Source: Providencia vermicola
GTDB taxonomy: Bacteria; Pseudomonadota; Gammaproteobacteria; Enterobacterales; Enterobacteriaceae
DNA length: 64,000 nt
Assembly (NCBI RefSeq): GCF_020381325.1
Contig: NZ_JAGSPI010000003.1
Coordinates: 124,001 to 188,000, forward strand
Direction of reading: 5' to 3'
Of the stretch, positions 22,216 through 30,950 are shown piece by piece. Made by a program: the position numbers and the translations under genes. The stretch's first letter is position 1. Each line of letters begins with the position of its first letter. A model generated the notes under the pieces. It was not told where the DNA came from. It did not search any database and saw nothing but the letters and a program-made list of their open reading frames with translations.

Positions 22216-23601
22216 ATGTTTACACCAGAACTTTTATCCCCTGCCGGTTCATTAAAAAATATGCGCTATGCATTCGCCTATGGTGCCGATGCCGTTTATG
22301 CAGGGCAACCCCGTTATAGCCTACGCGTTCGTAACAATGAGTTTAACCACGAAAACCTCGCTAAAGGCATTCAAGAAGCCCATGATCTGGGCAAGAAATT
22401 TTATGTGGTGGTCAATATCGCACCACACAATGCCAAGTTAAAAACCTTTATTCGTGACTTAACACCGGTTATCGAAATGGGCCCTGATGCGCTGATTATG
22501 TCTGACCCGGGTCTGATTATGATGGTGCGCGAAGCCTTTCCTGACATGGATATTCACTTATCTGTTCAAGCAAATGCGGTTAACTGGGCATCGGTAAAAT
22601 TCTGGAAACAAATGGGATTAACTCGAGTGATTTTGTCCCGCGAGTTGTCTTTGGAAGAAATTGCAGAAATCCGCCAGCACGTGCCTGACATGGAATTGGA
22701 AGTGTTCGTCCACGGTGCACTCTGTATGGCGTATTCAGGCCGTTGCCTGCTATCAGGTTATATTAATAAACGTGACCCGAACCAAGGTACCTGCACTAAT
22801 GCATGCCGTTGGGAATATAAAGTGGAAGAAGGTAAAGAAGATGATGTGGGCAATATTGTTCATGTTCATGAGCCCATTCCCGTGCAAAACATCGCCCCAA
22901 CATTAGGGGCTGGTGCGCCAACGGATAAAGTGTTTATGATTGAAGAGGCCAAACGCCCAGGCGAATATATGACGGCGTTTGAAGACGAACACGGCACGTA
23001 CATCATGAACTCTAAAGACCTTCGTGCAATTGAACATGTTGAAAACCTAACTAAAATGGGTGTTCACTCACTGAAAATCGAAGGCCGCACTAAATCTTTC
23101 TATTATTGTGCTCGTACTGCACAGGTCTATCGCCGTGCGATTGATGACGCTGTCGCAGGTAAACCGTTCGACCCAACGTTGCTATCGACCTTAGAAGGGT
23201 TAGCTCACCGTGGTTATACCGAAGGTTTTTTACGTCGTCATACCCATGATGCATACCAAACTTACGAATACGGCTATTCTGTGTCAGATACTCAGCAGTT
23301 TGTGGGGGAATTTACAGGTAAGCGTGTCAATGGCCTTGCGGAAGTGGATGTAAAAAATAAATTTAGCGTGGGCGATAGCTTAGAAATGATGACACCTACA
23401 GGTAACATTGTGTTTATGCTCGATGCATTAACGAACCGTAAAGGGGAAGCCATTGATGTCGCACCAGGTAATGGCCATGTAGTATACCTGCCTATTCCTG
23501 AAGACGTTGATGTCAACTTTGGTTTATTGATCCGCAACCTTGCAGGAACAACAACGCGCGATCCGCACCAAACTCAGTCAGAAAACCCCATTGCAAGCTA
23601 A
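22216..23601 (+). CDS. trhP: tRNA U34 hydroxylase TrhP (YegQ)
   Basis: U32-peptidase-like Fe-S protein that makes 5-hydroxyuridine at tRNA wobble position 34 using prephenate, on the route to cmo5U/mcmo5U. The N-terminus MFTPELLSPAGSLKNMRYAF and the cysteine-rich HGALCMAYSGRCLLSGY...RDPNQGTCTNACRW hold the Cys cluster that binds the Fe-S centre; KIEGRTKSFYY is also a family signature. Length 461 residues (E. coli 453). As in E. coli it follows baeR, and a terminator plus the CyaR small RNA lie downstream. Confidence 0.94.
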   Translation: MFTPELLSPAGSLKNMRYAFAYGADAVYAGQPRYSLRVRNNEFNHENLAKGIQEAHDLGKKFYVVVNIAPHNAKLKTFIRDLTPVIEMGPDALIMSDPGLIMMVREAFPDMDIHLSVQANAVNWASVKFWKQMGLTRVILSRELSLEEIAEIRQHVPDMELEVFVHGALCMAYSGRCLLSGYINKRDPNQGTCTNACRWEYKVEEGKEDDVGNIVHVHEPIPVQNIAPTLGAGAPTDKVFMIEEAKRPGEYMTAFEDEHGTYIMNSKDLRAIEHVENLTKMGVHSLKIEGRTKSFYYCARTAQVYRRAIDDAVAGKPFDPTLLSTLEGLAHRGYTEGFLRRHTHDAYQTYEYGYSVSDTQQFVGEFTGKRVNGLAEVDVKNKFSVGDSLEMMTPTGNIVFMLDALTNRKGEAIDVAPGNGHVVYLPIPEDVDVNFGLLIRNLAGTTTRDPHQTQSENPIAS

Positions 23602-23640
23602 CGCTTAGCAATAATTTTCGATATAAACACATGATTATCT

Positions 23641-23684
23641 AGCCAAGAATTCGTAATCTAGTTATTTGAATTTTTGGCTTTTTT
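23641..23684 (+). terminator. Terminator of trhP
   Basis: Arms AGCCAAGAATTC and GAATTTTTGGCT pair over 12 bases with one G-U, 15-base loop, then a T6 tract; 39 bases after the trhP stop. Confidence 0.85.
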
Positions 23685-23784
23685 ATCGGCAATTGATAAA
23701 CCTATTTCACTTTAAGTGCCATCTCGCATTTGCGAATCATTCTCGTTATTGACATTTTCTTTGAAAAGTGCACTGAATATCCAA

Positions 23785-23806
23785 TTTTATGCAACAGATC
23801 ACATCA
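23785..23806 (+). promoter_or_regulatory. CRP-like site upstream of cyaR
   Basis: The right half TCACA (23799-23803) is perfect and the left half TATGC is degenerate, separated by 6 bases. The centre lies about 42 bases before the predicted cyaR start, with a TATAGT -10 hexamer at 23825-23830. This fits a class II CRP-activated promoter; in E. coli CyaR is known to need cAMP-CRP. Binding itself is inferred. Confidence 0.55.
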
Positions 23807-23837
23807 ATTGGTTATTCAATATCGTATAGTCACTATC

Positions 23838-23924
23838 GAAAACGAAGAACTAGAAAGTCATAAAATAAGACTAGGAACCACCTCCTTGGCTGGCTCAATC
23901 TCCCTTGAGCTAGCCATTTCTTTT
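23838..23924 (+). ncRNA. cyaR: CyaR small regulatory RNA
   Basis: Hfq-dependent trans-acting sRNA that in E. coli base-pairs with ompX, nadE, luxS and yqaE mRNAs. The segment AGGAACCACCTCCTTGGCT is nearly identical to the E. coli CyaR core that covers ribosome binding sites, and the loop TCTCCC of the terminator stem (12 bp with one G-U, arms 23887-23898 and 23905-23916) is also conserved. It lies between trhP (yegQ) and yegS, close to its E. coli position next to yegQ. The 5' end is predicted from the TATAGT box at 23825 and gives 87 nt, the E. coli size. A short ORF reading through it is spurious. Confidence 0.9.
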
Positions 23925-24040
23925 ATCTAAACCTTTTCTCTTCCTGATCCACACTTCTGTAAAAAAGATAAAACATTTCCTTTCTTAAGCGAAATCCCCT
24001 TATACTCATTTTAGATAATAAACCCTATGGATGAGTATTT

Positions 24041-24940
24041 ATGATTAAATATCAGTCAGCTATGATTATCCTTAACGGCAAGCAATCAAATAACCCTGAT
24101 CTGCGTAAAGCCATCGCCCATTTGCGCCAAGAAAATTATTTAATAACAGTGCGGATCCCATGGGAAATACAAGACACTCATGATTTTATTGCCGATGCCA
24201 TAGCGAATAATATTGCCACTGTGATTGCCGCTGGAGGAGATGGCACAATCAATGCAGTTGCAAGTACACTCATGCAATTTCCTGCTGAAAAGCGCCCTAC
24301 TTTAGGCATTCTCCCTATGGGCACCGCAAATGATTTTGCAACGAGTGCAAATATTCCCTTAGATATTGAATCTGCACTCTCCCTCGCAGTGAAGGGCAAA
24401 GCTGTTTCCATTGATATTGCTCAGGTCAATGAAAAATACTTTTTTATTAATATGGCAACGGGAGGTTTTGGCACAAGGATTACTACAGAAACGCCAGAAG
24501 CACTTAAATCCGCACTTGGTGGTGCGGCTTATGTGATAAATGGCCTTTTACGCCCAGATACCCTAAAAACAGATATCTGCCGTATTGAATCAGACAATTT
24601 TACTTGGGAAGGTGAAACTCTGGTTATCGCAATTGGCAATGGAAAACAGGCAGGTGGAGGCCAACAACTTACCCCTCATGCACTCATCAATGATGGCAAA
24701 CTTGATTTATTGATAGTCCCTTCAAGAGACGTACTACCCGCTTTATTAAGCAATTTATTTTCAACGGATAAAAATGAGCATTTAATTGAAAAGAGCTTAG
24801 CTTGGGTAAAAATTTCTTCCCCTCACACGATGGTATTAAACCTAGATGGAGAACCGTTATCAGGGGATTCCTTCACCTTTCATGTTCAAACAAATGCCAT
24901 ACAATGCAGGCTACCACCACAATGCCACTTGTTAGTCTAA
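24041..24940 (+). CDS. yegS: Lipid kinase YegS
   Basis: Diacylglycerol-kinase-like cytoplasmic enzyme; E. coli YegS phosphorylates phosphatidylglycerol in vitro, but its physiological role is unclear. The nucleotide-binding motif AAGGDGTINAVAS (about residue 65), LPMGTANDFATS, GGFGTRITTETPE and the C-terminal NLDGEPLSG are all present. Length 299 residues, the same as E. coli. It is monocistronic, downstream of cyaR, and converges on thiD across a shared terminator. The ATG has only a weak ribosome site. Confidence 0.93.
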   Translation: MIKYQSAMIILNGKQSNNPDLRKAIAHLRQENYLITVRIPWEIQDTHDFIADAIANNIATVIAAGGDGTINAVASTLMQFPAEKRPTLGILPMGTANDFATSANIPLDIESALSLAVKGKAVSIDIAQVNEKYFFINMATGGFGTRITTETPEALKSALGGAAYVINGLLRPDTLKTDICRIESDNFTWEGETLVIAIGNGKQAGGGQQLTPHALINDGKLDLLIVPSRDVLPALLSNLFSTDKNEHLIEKSLAWVKISSPHTMVLNLDGEPLSGDSFTFHVQTNAIQCRLPPQCHLLV

Positions 24941-24948
24941 ACTGTTTC

Positions 24949-24988
24949 ATATCAGGAAACCTGACTTGCGTTTCCTGATATTCGTTTT
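24949..24988. terminator. Bidirectional terminator between yegS and thiD
   Basis: Perfect 12-bp stem (ATATCAGGAAAC / GTTTCCTGATAT, 9-base loop) between convergent genes, followed on the plus strand by TCGTTTTG. Confidence 0.85.
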
Positions 24989-24989
24989 G

Positions 24990-25787
24990 TTACCACCATG
25001 CATGGAAATGATGAACAGGCCCAATCCCTTGCCCCACTTCCAAGCTATCAGCTTGTTCTAGCGCAGCTTGCAGATAGGCTTTTGCCTCACTCACTGTCGA
25101 CTGCCAATCAAGATGGCGTGGACGCAATGCCGCTAATGCCGCAGACAACGTACACCCTGTACCGTGTGTATTTTTCGTGTTAATACGTACAGAAGTAAAG
25201 CGCCACTCCCCTTGTGGGGTAATTAGCCAGTCAGGGCTTTGTGTATCTGTTAGGTGCCCCCCCTTCATCAGAACAGCTTGGCAGCCCTTCTCAAGGAGCT
25301 TATAGCCTTGTGCCAACATTTCACCTTCTGTTTGCGCCACTTTTTCATCTAATAATGCCGCCGCTTCGGGTAAATTTGGGGTAATTAATGAGACTAATGG
25401 TAATAATTGCTGGCTCAGAGCATCAACCGCCTCTGGCAGCAGTAAGGGATCACCACTTTTTGCAACCATCACGGTATCTAACACCACAAACGGAATGAGA
25501 TATTGTTTCAATGCGTTCGAGACAACCTCCACATTGGCTTGATTAAATAACATACCAATTTTAGCCGTATCGATGCGCACATCACTGAGAACAGAGTCAA
25601 GCTGCGCAGCAACAAATTGTGCAGGTAAATCCTGAACAGACTGTACGCCACGCGTATTTTGCGCCACTAATGCTGTCATCACGCTGGTTCCATAAGCCCC
25701 AAGTGCCGAGAACGTTTTTAAATCCGCTTGGACACCTGCACCACCTGATGGGTCTGTTCCAGCAATGGTTAACGCATTAATACGCAT
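24990..25787 (-). CDS. thiD: Hydroxymethylpyrimidine/phosphomethylpyrimidine kinase
   Basis: Phosphorylates HMP and then HMP-phosphate with ATP, supplying the pyrimidine half of thiamine. The ribokinase-like fold is visible: ALTIAGTDPSGGAGVQADLKTF at the N-terminus, DTVMVAKSGDPLL, TPNLPEAAAL, KGGHL and the anion-hole/catalytic motif NTHGTGCTLSAALAA. The 265-residue length is normal (E. coli 266). Unlike E. coli, where thiD follows thiM, it stands alone here, and no TPP-riboswitch signature is apparent upstream. A weak branched inverted repeat at 25861-25904 lies between it and yjjW. Confidence 0.94.
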   Translation of the reverse strand: MRINALTIAGTDPSGGAGVQADLKTFSALGAYGTSVMTALVAQNTRGVQSVQDLPAQFVAAQLDSVLSDVRIDTAKIGMLFNQANVEVVSNALKQYLIPFVVLDTVMVAKSGDPLLLPEAVDALSQQLLPLVSLITPNLPEAAALLDEKVAQTEGEMLAQGYKLLEKGCQAVLMKGGHLTDTQSPDWLITPQGEWRFTSVRINTKNTHGTGCTLSAALAALRPRHLDWQSTVSEAKAYLQAALEQADSLEVGQGIGPVHHFHAWW

Positions 25788-25970
25788 GAGTGACTCCCCT
25801 TTCTAATTAGAAAATACGTCAATATCATCGATATAAGATATGGTTTATAACAAACAATAAAACCGCGTTAATTGTCTCATAACATTTAACAAATGCCAGC
25901 GGTTACTGACTGAAATTTAATGAGTTAGTGAATTAAAACCATATTTTTGTATCAGAATGGTCAGCTTGTC

Positions 25971-26837
25971 TTATAAATAAACATTCGGTAAATGAATATT
26001 TTCAACACCGCGCGCGTGCAACTGAGCCGCAAACGTCTCCACTTCAGTTTGAGTGGCTGCGAGCCAATTTGCCGCTTCATTTTTAACACCGTGCTGCTGA
26101 AATGCGTTAATTTTTATTCGTGTTGTTAATGGCAATGTGTTGAGGAATTCCGCCAACGCATCGATGTGTTCTTGATAGTCCGTTTGCTGCGGAATATACA
26201 ATAAGCGCAATTCGTATAATTTTCCTGCATTTGCTAATAATTGAATTGTTTCAAAAACGCGCTGATTATCTTTCCCTGTTAATCGTAATGCACATTCATC
26301 ATTCCAGGCTTTTAAATCCACCATCACCCCATCGGTGTAATCTATCACCCGCGCCCACCCCGCTTTTGCAAGATGACCGTTGGTATCAATGAAACAGGTT
26401 AAATGATTTAGTAATGGTGATGCTTTAATGGCTTTAAACAAATCAATAATAAAGGGAAGCTGAGTTGTCGCTTCCCCACCACTGATCGTGACGCCATTTA
26501 AAAACATCACATTTTTATTCAAGCTGCTAATGGCCTCGCTCACGCTCAATGGTGTTGTCATTGGGCTTGAGTTTTTTGTACAGGTTTGCAGGCACGTATC
26601 ACAAAGCTGGCAAGCTAGATTGTCCCAAATGACTTTACCATCCACCATGGATAGACCACCATGGGGACAGGTAGCGACACAGTCCCCACAGTCGTCACAC
26701 AACGCCATGGTGTATGGGTTATGGCAATTTAGGCAACGCAAATTGCAACCTTGCAAGAAAATAACTTGCCGATTACCTGGCCCATCAACACACGAGAAGG
26801 GAATGATTTTATTCAGTGTAGCGCATCGATTGCTCAT
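25971..26837 (-). CDS. yjjW: Radical-SAM activase of YjjI (YjjW)
   Basis: Glycyl-radical-enzyme activating protein that uses S-adenosylmethionine and a 4Fe-4S cluster to create the glycyl radical on its partner, here YjjI. The radical-SAM triad is Cys31, Cys35, Cys38 (GCNLRCLNCHNP). A ferredoxin-like insert supplies two more Cys4 groups (Cys47/50/53/57 and Cys76/79/82/86). SGGEATTQ matches the SAM-binding GGE motif. At 288 residues it matches E. coli YjjW. Its start lies 29 bases inside the end of yjjI, indicating translational coupling. Confidence 0.92.
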   Translation of the reverse strand: MSNRCATLNKIIPFSCVDGPGNRQVIFLQGCNLRCLNCHNPYTMALCDDCGDCVATCPHGGLSMVDGKVIWDNLACQLCDTCLQTCTKNSSPMTTPLSVSEAISSLNKNVMFLNGVTISGGEATTQLPFIIDLFKAIKASPLLNHLTCFIDTNGHLAKAGWARVIDYTDGVMVDLKAWNDECALRLTGKDNQRVFETIQLLANAGKLYELRLLYIPQQTDYQEHIDALAEFLNTLPLTTRIKINAFQQHGVKNEAANWLAATQTEVETFAAQLHARGVENIHLPNVYL

Positions 26838-28365
26838 GGCTAATCACTCGTTGTTGCCTTGCCGTAATTTTGCAATTTTTTGTCGCTTCTTCACCTAACC
26901 ATGTAGTATTACTTCTCGACCCTTCTGCTTTGAATTTTTCAATATCGGACAAACGTACCATATACCCCGTAACGCGTACTAAATCATTGCTAGCCACATT
27001 TGCCGTAAACTCACGCATCCCACAGCTAAATGCCCCTTTACACAACTGCAAGAGTGCTTGTGGATTTTGCTTGATAGTTTCATCGATCGTTAAGATGTCG
27101 CTGATCCCAGATAGGTAGTATTTATGATGCGGCGCGACGGCTTGAATATGTGAAACGGGGTCGGGTTCTTCCCCATAAGGCAATCGCGCTCCTGGCGTGG
27201 TGCCAATATCTGAGCTGATCCCAGATTGAGCATGCAACATCGCCCGCTGTTTATAACCATATTTAACGGGGGTCACCTCAACATAATCAGCAAGTTGTTC
27301 ACTGATTTGATAAGATAATGGCAACGCAGGTGAATTTGGCTCATATTGGCCTTTTAGCCCATCTTTTTCCATTAACAAATTGACGGCTTCAGCTAAACCA
27401 AAAATACCAAACATCGGCGCAAAACGCTGTGGCTCAATCAATCCTTCGTGCACAAGGAAGCTAGTTTGGAAGAAGTTAGACTCTTCAAATAAAAACGCAC
27501 TGCGCGTTTCAATGAGCTCCATTTGTAAATCACAATATTTTTTCAGTTGATTTTGTAAGAAATCATCGGAGTTTTGGCTGCGTAAAGCTACTTCACGTAG
27601 GTTGATACGCACCAATGTGCTCCCCCCACCAGCAACAGGCAAAGAGTTATAGCAACTGACAATACCATAGCCTTGCTCATCGAATGCTGCACTATGCACA
27701 AGGTCATTGGCAATATGCGGTTTACTGCATTCACAAATGTTCTTAATGGCTTGTAAAAAAAGCGATTCAGGGGTTCTTTGCGGGTGATAAACAAACGTTA
27801 AATTTGGCGCGACCTGCTTTAATTCCGCATCAATACGCAGAATAAGACGACAAATAATGTTGTCATCAGGCCCAATGTTCGCGTGCATAAATGCATCAGG
27901 TAACGTGCGATCTAACATGACCCAAAAACGTTTTAACTTCGGATAAAGTTGTTCTTCCGTCAACTCCCCCACATAAGGCATTAAAATTTTATCAAGATAC
28001 CCAAGAAAAACGGGGAATCCAGTGACAGAAGGCACATGGTTATAAATAATCATCAAATGATTAAGCGCATCGTCAAAGTCTTCTGCTGGGGCTAATTCTA
28101 AATAGCTGGAGCCCTGTTTAAGAAACTTCACATAATCAGGTAAAACATAACGAGGCTTATAAGGCGCATTCCCTTCATACATGTCGCAAATAACGCGCTC
28201 ATTTAGCGCTTCAGTTAAGGGCTCGCTCATTGAAAGATAGGGGATATTACTTTCCGCCTCAATGGCTAAAAAGTTGGCTTTTTGTCTAGGTGATAATAAT
28301 TTATCCGTGGCGATGGCCAAACATTTGGCTTGATAATCGGTTAAAGGTTCTTGGCGCTTCATCAT
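26809..28365 (-). CDS. yjjI: Glycyl radical enzyme YjjI
   Basis: Member of the DUF3029/YjjI family of glycyl radical enzymes; the substrate is not established. The C-terminal radical loop is RVTGYMVRL with Gly467, and a candidate thiyl cysteine is Cys238 in GIVSCYNSLP. Length 518 residues, close to E. coli YjjI (516), with colinear motifs such as ICDMYEGNAPYKPRYVLPDY and SDIGTTPGARLPYG. The ATG at 28365 is followed at once by a second ATG, and an AAGGAA site precedes both. It is the first gene of yjjI-yjjW. Such enzymes need anaerobic conditions, and an FNR-like dyad lies upstream. Confidence 0.92.
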   Translation of the reverse strand: MMKRQEPLTDYQAKCLAIATDKLLSPRQKANFLAIEAESNIPYLSMSEPLTEALNERVICDMYEGNAPYKPRYVLPDYVKFLKQGSSYLELAPAEDFDDALNHLMIIYNHVPSVTGFPVFLGYLDKILMPYVGELTEEQLYPKLKRFWVMLDRTLPDAFMHANIGPDDNIICRLILRIDAELKQVAPNLTFVYHPQRTPESLFLQAIKNICECSKPHIANDLVHSAAFDEQGYGIVSCYNSLPVAGGGSTLVRINLREVALRSQNSDDFLQNQLKKYCDLQMELIETRSAFLFEESNFFQTSFLVHEGLIEPQRFAPMFGIFGLAEAVNLLMEKDGLKGQYEPNSPALPLSYQISEQLADYVEVTPVKYGYKQRAMLHAQSGISSDIGTTPGARLPYGEEPDPVSHIQAVAPHHKYYLSGISDILTIDETIKQNPQALLQLCKGAFSCGMREFTANVASNDLVRVTGYMVRLSDIEKFKAEGSRSNTTWLGEEATKNCKITARQQRVISHEQSMRYTE

Positions 28366-28938
28366 AGGAGTTCCTTATATGTCTAGGTGCTGTACACACC
28401 TTGGGCAGTCAATATGCCGCCTATAGACGCATTTCATCCCATTGTTCGCTTTCTTGGTTTGACTCCCGTCATACTTTTTTGAATTGTTTGCACGCTTTTT
28501 CTCATAAATGTCTACGGCGTCAACATTATTAATAACAATACTGTAAAAACCAAAAATATTTTGAAATTACAACCTATTAGTAACAAGTAATACGTGTAGT
28601 AATCGTCATTTCTTATCGAACCATGATGTACTTGAAGTCTAGAAACTGACCTCTCCCTCAAAATAATGCTCAAGCCTTCCATTAACACTTTTTAGGAAAG
28701 CTATACACTGAAATAATATGAATTTAGGCTAATATATGCTTCATGAATAATTTTACTTGTATAACCTTGTTAAGATAGCCTCACTTAATTATTTTTTCTT
28801 AACAATTGAATAAATACTGTCATCTTTTGTGTATCTTAATTAAAATAATTCAGCTCATAATTATTATAAAAATGCTAATCTAACAATCATTAGCGAGCTA
28901 ATTATCATTTATATCAGCGATAAAAAACTGGATCTTCA
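28366..28938. other. Divergent yjjI / pagP promoter region
   Basis: A 573-base, AT-rich gap without a credible gene. It must contain the promoters of yjjIW (minus) and pagP (plus). Only an FNR-like dyad is noted; no convincing PhoP box for pagP was found, although pagP is PhoP-controlled in Salmonella. Confidence 0.5.
28459..28472 (-). promoter_or_regulatory. Possible FNR box upstream of yjjI
   Basis: TTGAC-TCCC-GTCAT matches 8 of the 10 defined positions of the FNR consensus TTGAT-N4-ATCAA and is itself nearly symmetric. It lies about 94 bases before the yjjI start. The fit with an oxygen-sensitive enzyme makes it plausible; it is not proven. Confidence 0.3.
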
Positions 28939-29514
28939 ATGAGAGTTTATAAAAAAAGACAATGGGTCATCGGTGCCTCAATATTAATGGGTGCTTCCGT
29001 CTGCATGTCAACACCTGCACTGGCACAAGACCAATCAACCAACCTTTGGGATACCTTCAAAGGAAATGTCAGTTCCACTTGGGATTCCGATAAGTATGAA
29101 CTGTATGTTCCTGCGGTCACATGGCACAACCGTGCAATGTATGACAAGAAGAAAACAGATGAATACAACGAACGCCCTTGGGGAATTGGTTTTGGTAAAT
29201 ACCGTTATGATGAAGATAATGACTGGCACGCTATTTATGCAATGGCCTTTAAAGATTCACATAACGACTGGGAGCCAATTGGTGGCTACGCCTACCAAAA
29301 AATGTGGATCCCTGGCGACCTTGATGGTTTTCGAATGGGAGCAGGTTTCACGCTAAGTGTCACGGCGCGCAAGGACATGTATTACATTCCAATCCCTGCA
29401 CCGCTTCCTTTAGTTTCAGTGGAATATGACAGGCTTTCACTTCAAGCGACATATATTCCTGGAACCTACAATAACGGAAACGTCTTGTTTGCATGGCTGC
29501 GTTGGCAGTGGTAA
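28939..29514 (+). CDS. pagP: Lipid A palmitoyltransferase PagP
   Basis: Outer-membrane beta-barrel enzyme that moves palmitate from phospholipid to lipid A, lowering permeability to cationic peptides. A Sec signal peptide (about residues 1-29, ending ALA) is followed by the N-terminal amphipathic helix and an eight-strand barrel. The catalytic residues are visible as the His of VTWHNRAMYD and the Asp-Ser of MAFKDSHNDWEP. NERPWGIGFGKY and TYIPGTYNNGNVLFAWLRWQW match E. coli PagP closely. Length 191 residues (E. coli 186). It is a single gene ending in a terminator shared with the amino acid permease. Confidence 0.94.
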   Translation: MRVYKKRQWVIGASILMGASVCMSTPALAQDQSTNLWDTFKGNVSSTWDSDKYELYVPAVTWHNRAMYDKKKTDEYNERPWGIGFGKYRYDEDNDWHAIYAMAFKDSHNDWEPIGGYAYQKMWIPGDLDGFRMGAGFTLSVTARKDMYYIPIPAPLPLVSVEYDRLSLQATYIPGTYNNGNVLFAWLRWQW

Positions 29515-29528
29515 AGACCTTGTGATAC

Positions 29529-29564
29529 AAAAAAGGCCAGAGATTTTTATCTACTGGCCTTTTT
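29529..29564. terminator. Bidirectional terminator between pagP and pheP
   Basis: AAAAAGGCCAG and CTGGCCTTTTT give a long stem with A and T runs on both sides, between convergent genes. Confidence 0.9.
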
Positions 29565-29576
29565 ACGCTTTTAATT

Positions 29577-30950
29577 CTAGCTTCGCTGGCGTTTCGCAAG
29601 CTCTTGTTTTTTTGCGCCTGAGAATTGATAACCAATCCAAAGTACGCCAATCCACACTGGGATCATTAGAACAGAAACGCGTAACCCATCCATGGTGAGA
29701 ATAATACCTAAGATTAACACCAAGAATGCTAAGCATAAGTAGTTACCAAACGGATACCAAATACTTTTAAACTTCGTTGCTACACCTTGTTTATTCATCG
29801 CCGCTCTGAATTTCAAGTTTGAGAAGCAAATCATAATCCAATTCAATACCAACGTGGTGACAACTAAAGACATTAATAATTCGAATGCCTTTCCTTCCAT
29901 CACAAAACTAATCAGTATCCCACCTGACGTTGCAATACCTGAAACCAACAGTGCCATAATAGGAACGCCACCTTTATTCACTTTAGATAAGAATTTTGGG
30001 GCATTATTTTGTTCAGCCAAACCAAATAGCATGCGGCTTGTCGCGTAAGCACCGCTGTTATACACAGAAAGCGCCGCAACCAAGATGACAAAGTTTAAGG
30101 TGTTCGCAACCAGTAAGTCACCTAATTCATGGAAAATTAAGACGAATGGACTCGTTTTCCCATCAAGGTCAACCCATGGGTAAAGCGCCAACAGCACAGC
30201 AAGTGAACCGATATAGAAAATCAGGATGCGGTAAACAACTTGGTTGATGGCTTTTGGAATGCTTTTTTCAGGGTCTTCCGCTTCTGCCGCCGTGATCCCC
30301 ACCAGCTCTAAACCACCAAACGAAAACATGATAATGGCAAGTGCCATCAGGAGGCCATGAAAATCTTTCGCAAAGAAGCCGCCATATTCCCACAAATTAC
30401 TCACTTTAGCTTGTGGCCCACCATGACCGCTTAACAGGAGATAACAGCCAAAGATTATCATCGCAACAACAGCGATAACTTTGATTAATGCAAACCAGAA
30501 TTCCGTTTCACCATAAGAACGAACATTAATCAAGTTTACCGCATTAACGGCGATAAAAAATATCACTGCTGATACCCAAATTGGTAGCTCAGGCCACCAA
30601 TGTTGCATATATTTTCCTGCCGCAGTTAACTCCGTCATGCCGACAAGAATAAACATAAACCAGTAGTTCCAGCCAGATAAAAAACCCGCAAAACCACCCC
30701 AATATTTAAAGGCAAAATGACTAAAAGAACCTGCAACAGGTTCTTGAACAATCATCTCACCCAGTTGGCGCATAATAAGAAAGGCGATAACGCCACACAA
30801 CGCATAACCTAAAAGAACAGATGGCCCTGCCATTTGTATGGTTGTTGCAATCCCAAGGAATAAGCCTGTACCAACAGCTCCCCCCAATGCAATCAACTGG
30901 ATATGCCTATTTTTCAATCCCCGTTTTAGCATTTGCTGCTCTTGCGCCAT
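29577..30950 (-). CDS. pheP: Aromatic amino acid permease (PheP-like)
   Basis: Twelve-helix APC-family proton symporter of the inner membrane. It resembles E. coli PheP throughout: RGLKNRHIQLIALGGAVGTGLFLG, FKYWGGFAGFLSGWNYW, YGETEFWFALIKV and TAAEAEDPEKSIPKA. This points to phenylalanine, perhaps also tyrosine and tryptophan as for AroP. The frame is open to a TTG at 30992, but the ATG at 30950 is preferred: it has an AAAGGG site 7 bases upstream and gives 457 residues (E. coli PheP 458). Exact substrate choice between PheP and AroP cannot be settled from sequence. Confidence 0.85.
   Translation of the reverse strand: MAQEQQMLKRGLKNRHIQLIALGGAVGTGLFLGIATTIQMAGPSVLLGYALCGVIAFLIMRQLGEMIVQEPVAGSFSHFAFKYWGGFAGFLSGWNYWFMFILVGMTELTAAGKYMQHWWPELPIWVSAVIFFIAVNAVNLINVRSYGETEFWFALIKVIAVVAMIIFGCYLLLSGHGGPQAKVSNLWEYGGFFAKDFHGLLMALAIIMFSFGGLELVGITAAEAEDPEKSIPKAINQVVYRILIFYIGSLAVLLALYPWVDLDGKTSPFVLIFHELGDLLVANTLNFVILVAALSVYNSGAYATSRMLFGLAEQNNAPKFLSKVNKGGVPIMALLVSGIATSGGILISFVMEGKAFELLMSLVVTTLVLNWIMICFSNLKFRAAMNKQGVATKFKSIWYPFGNYLCLAFLVLILGIILTMDGLRVSVLMIPVWIGVLWIGYQFSGAKKQELAKRQRS

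Noticed and set aside
23730-23930. 66-codon ORF between trhP and yegS
   Set aside because: It reads straight through the CyaR sRNA and its terminator.
25788-25970. TPP riboswitch upstream of thiD
   Set aside because: No CTGAGA-type thi-box core or expected helices could be found in the gap.
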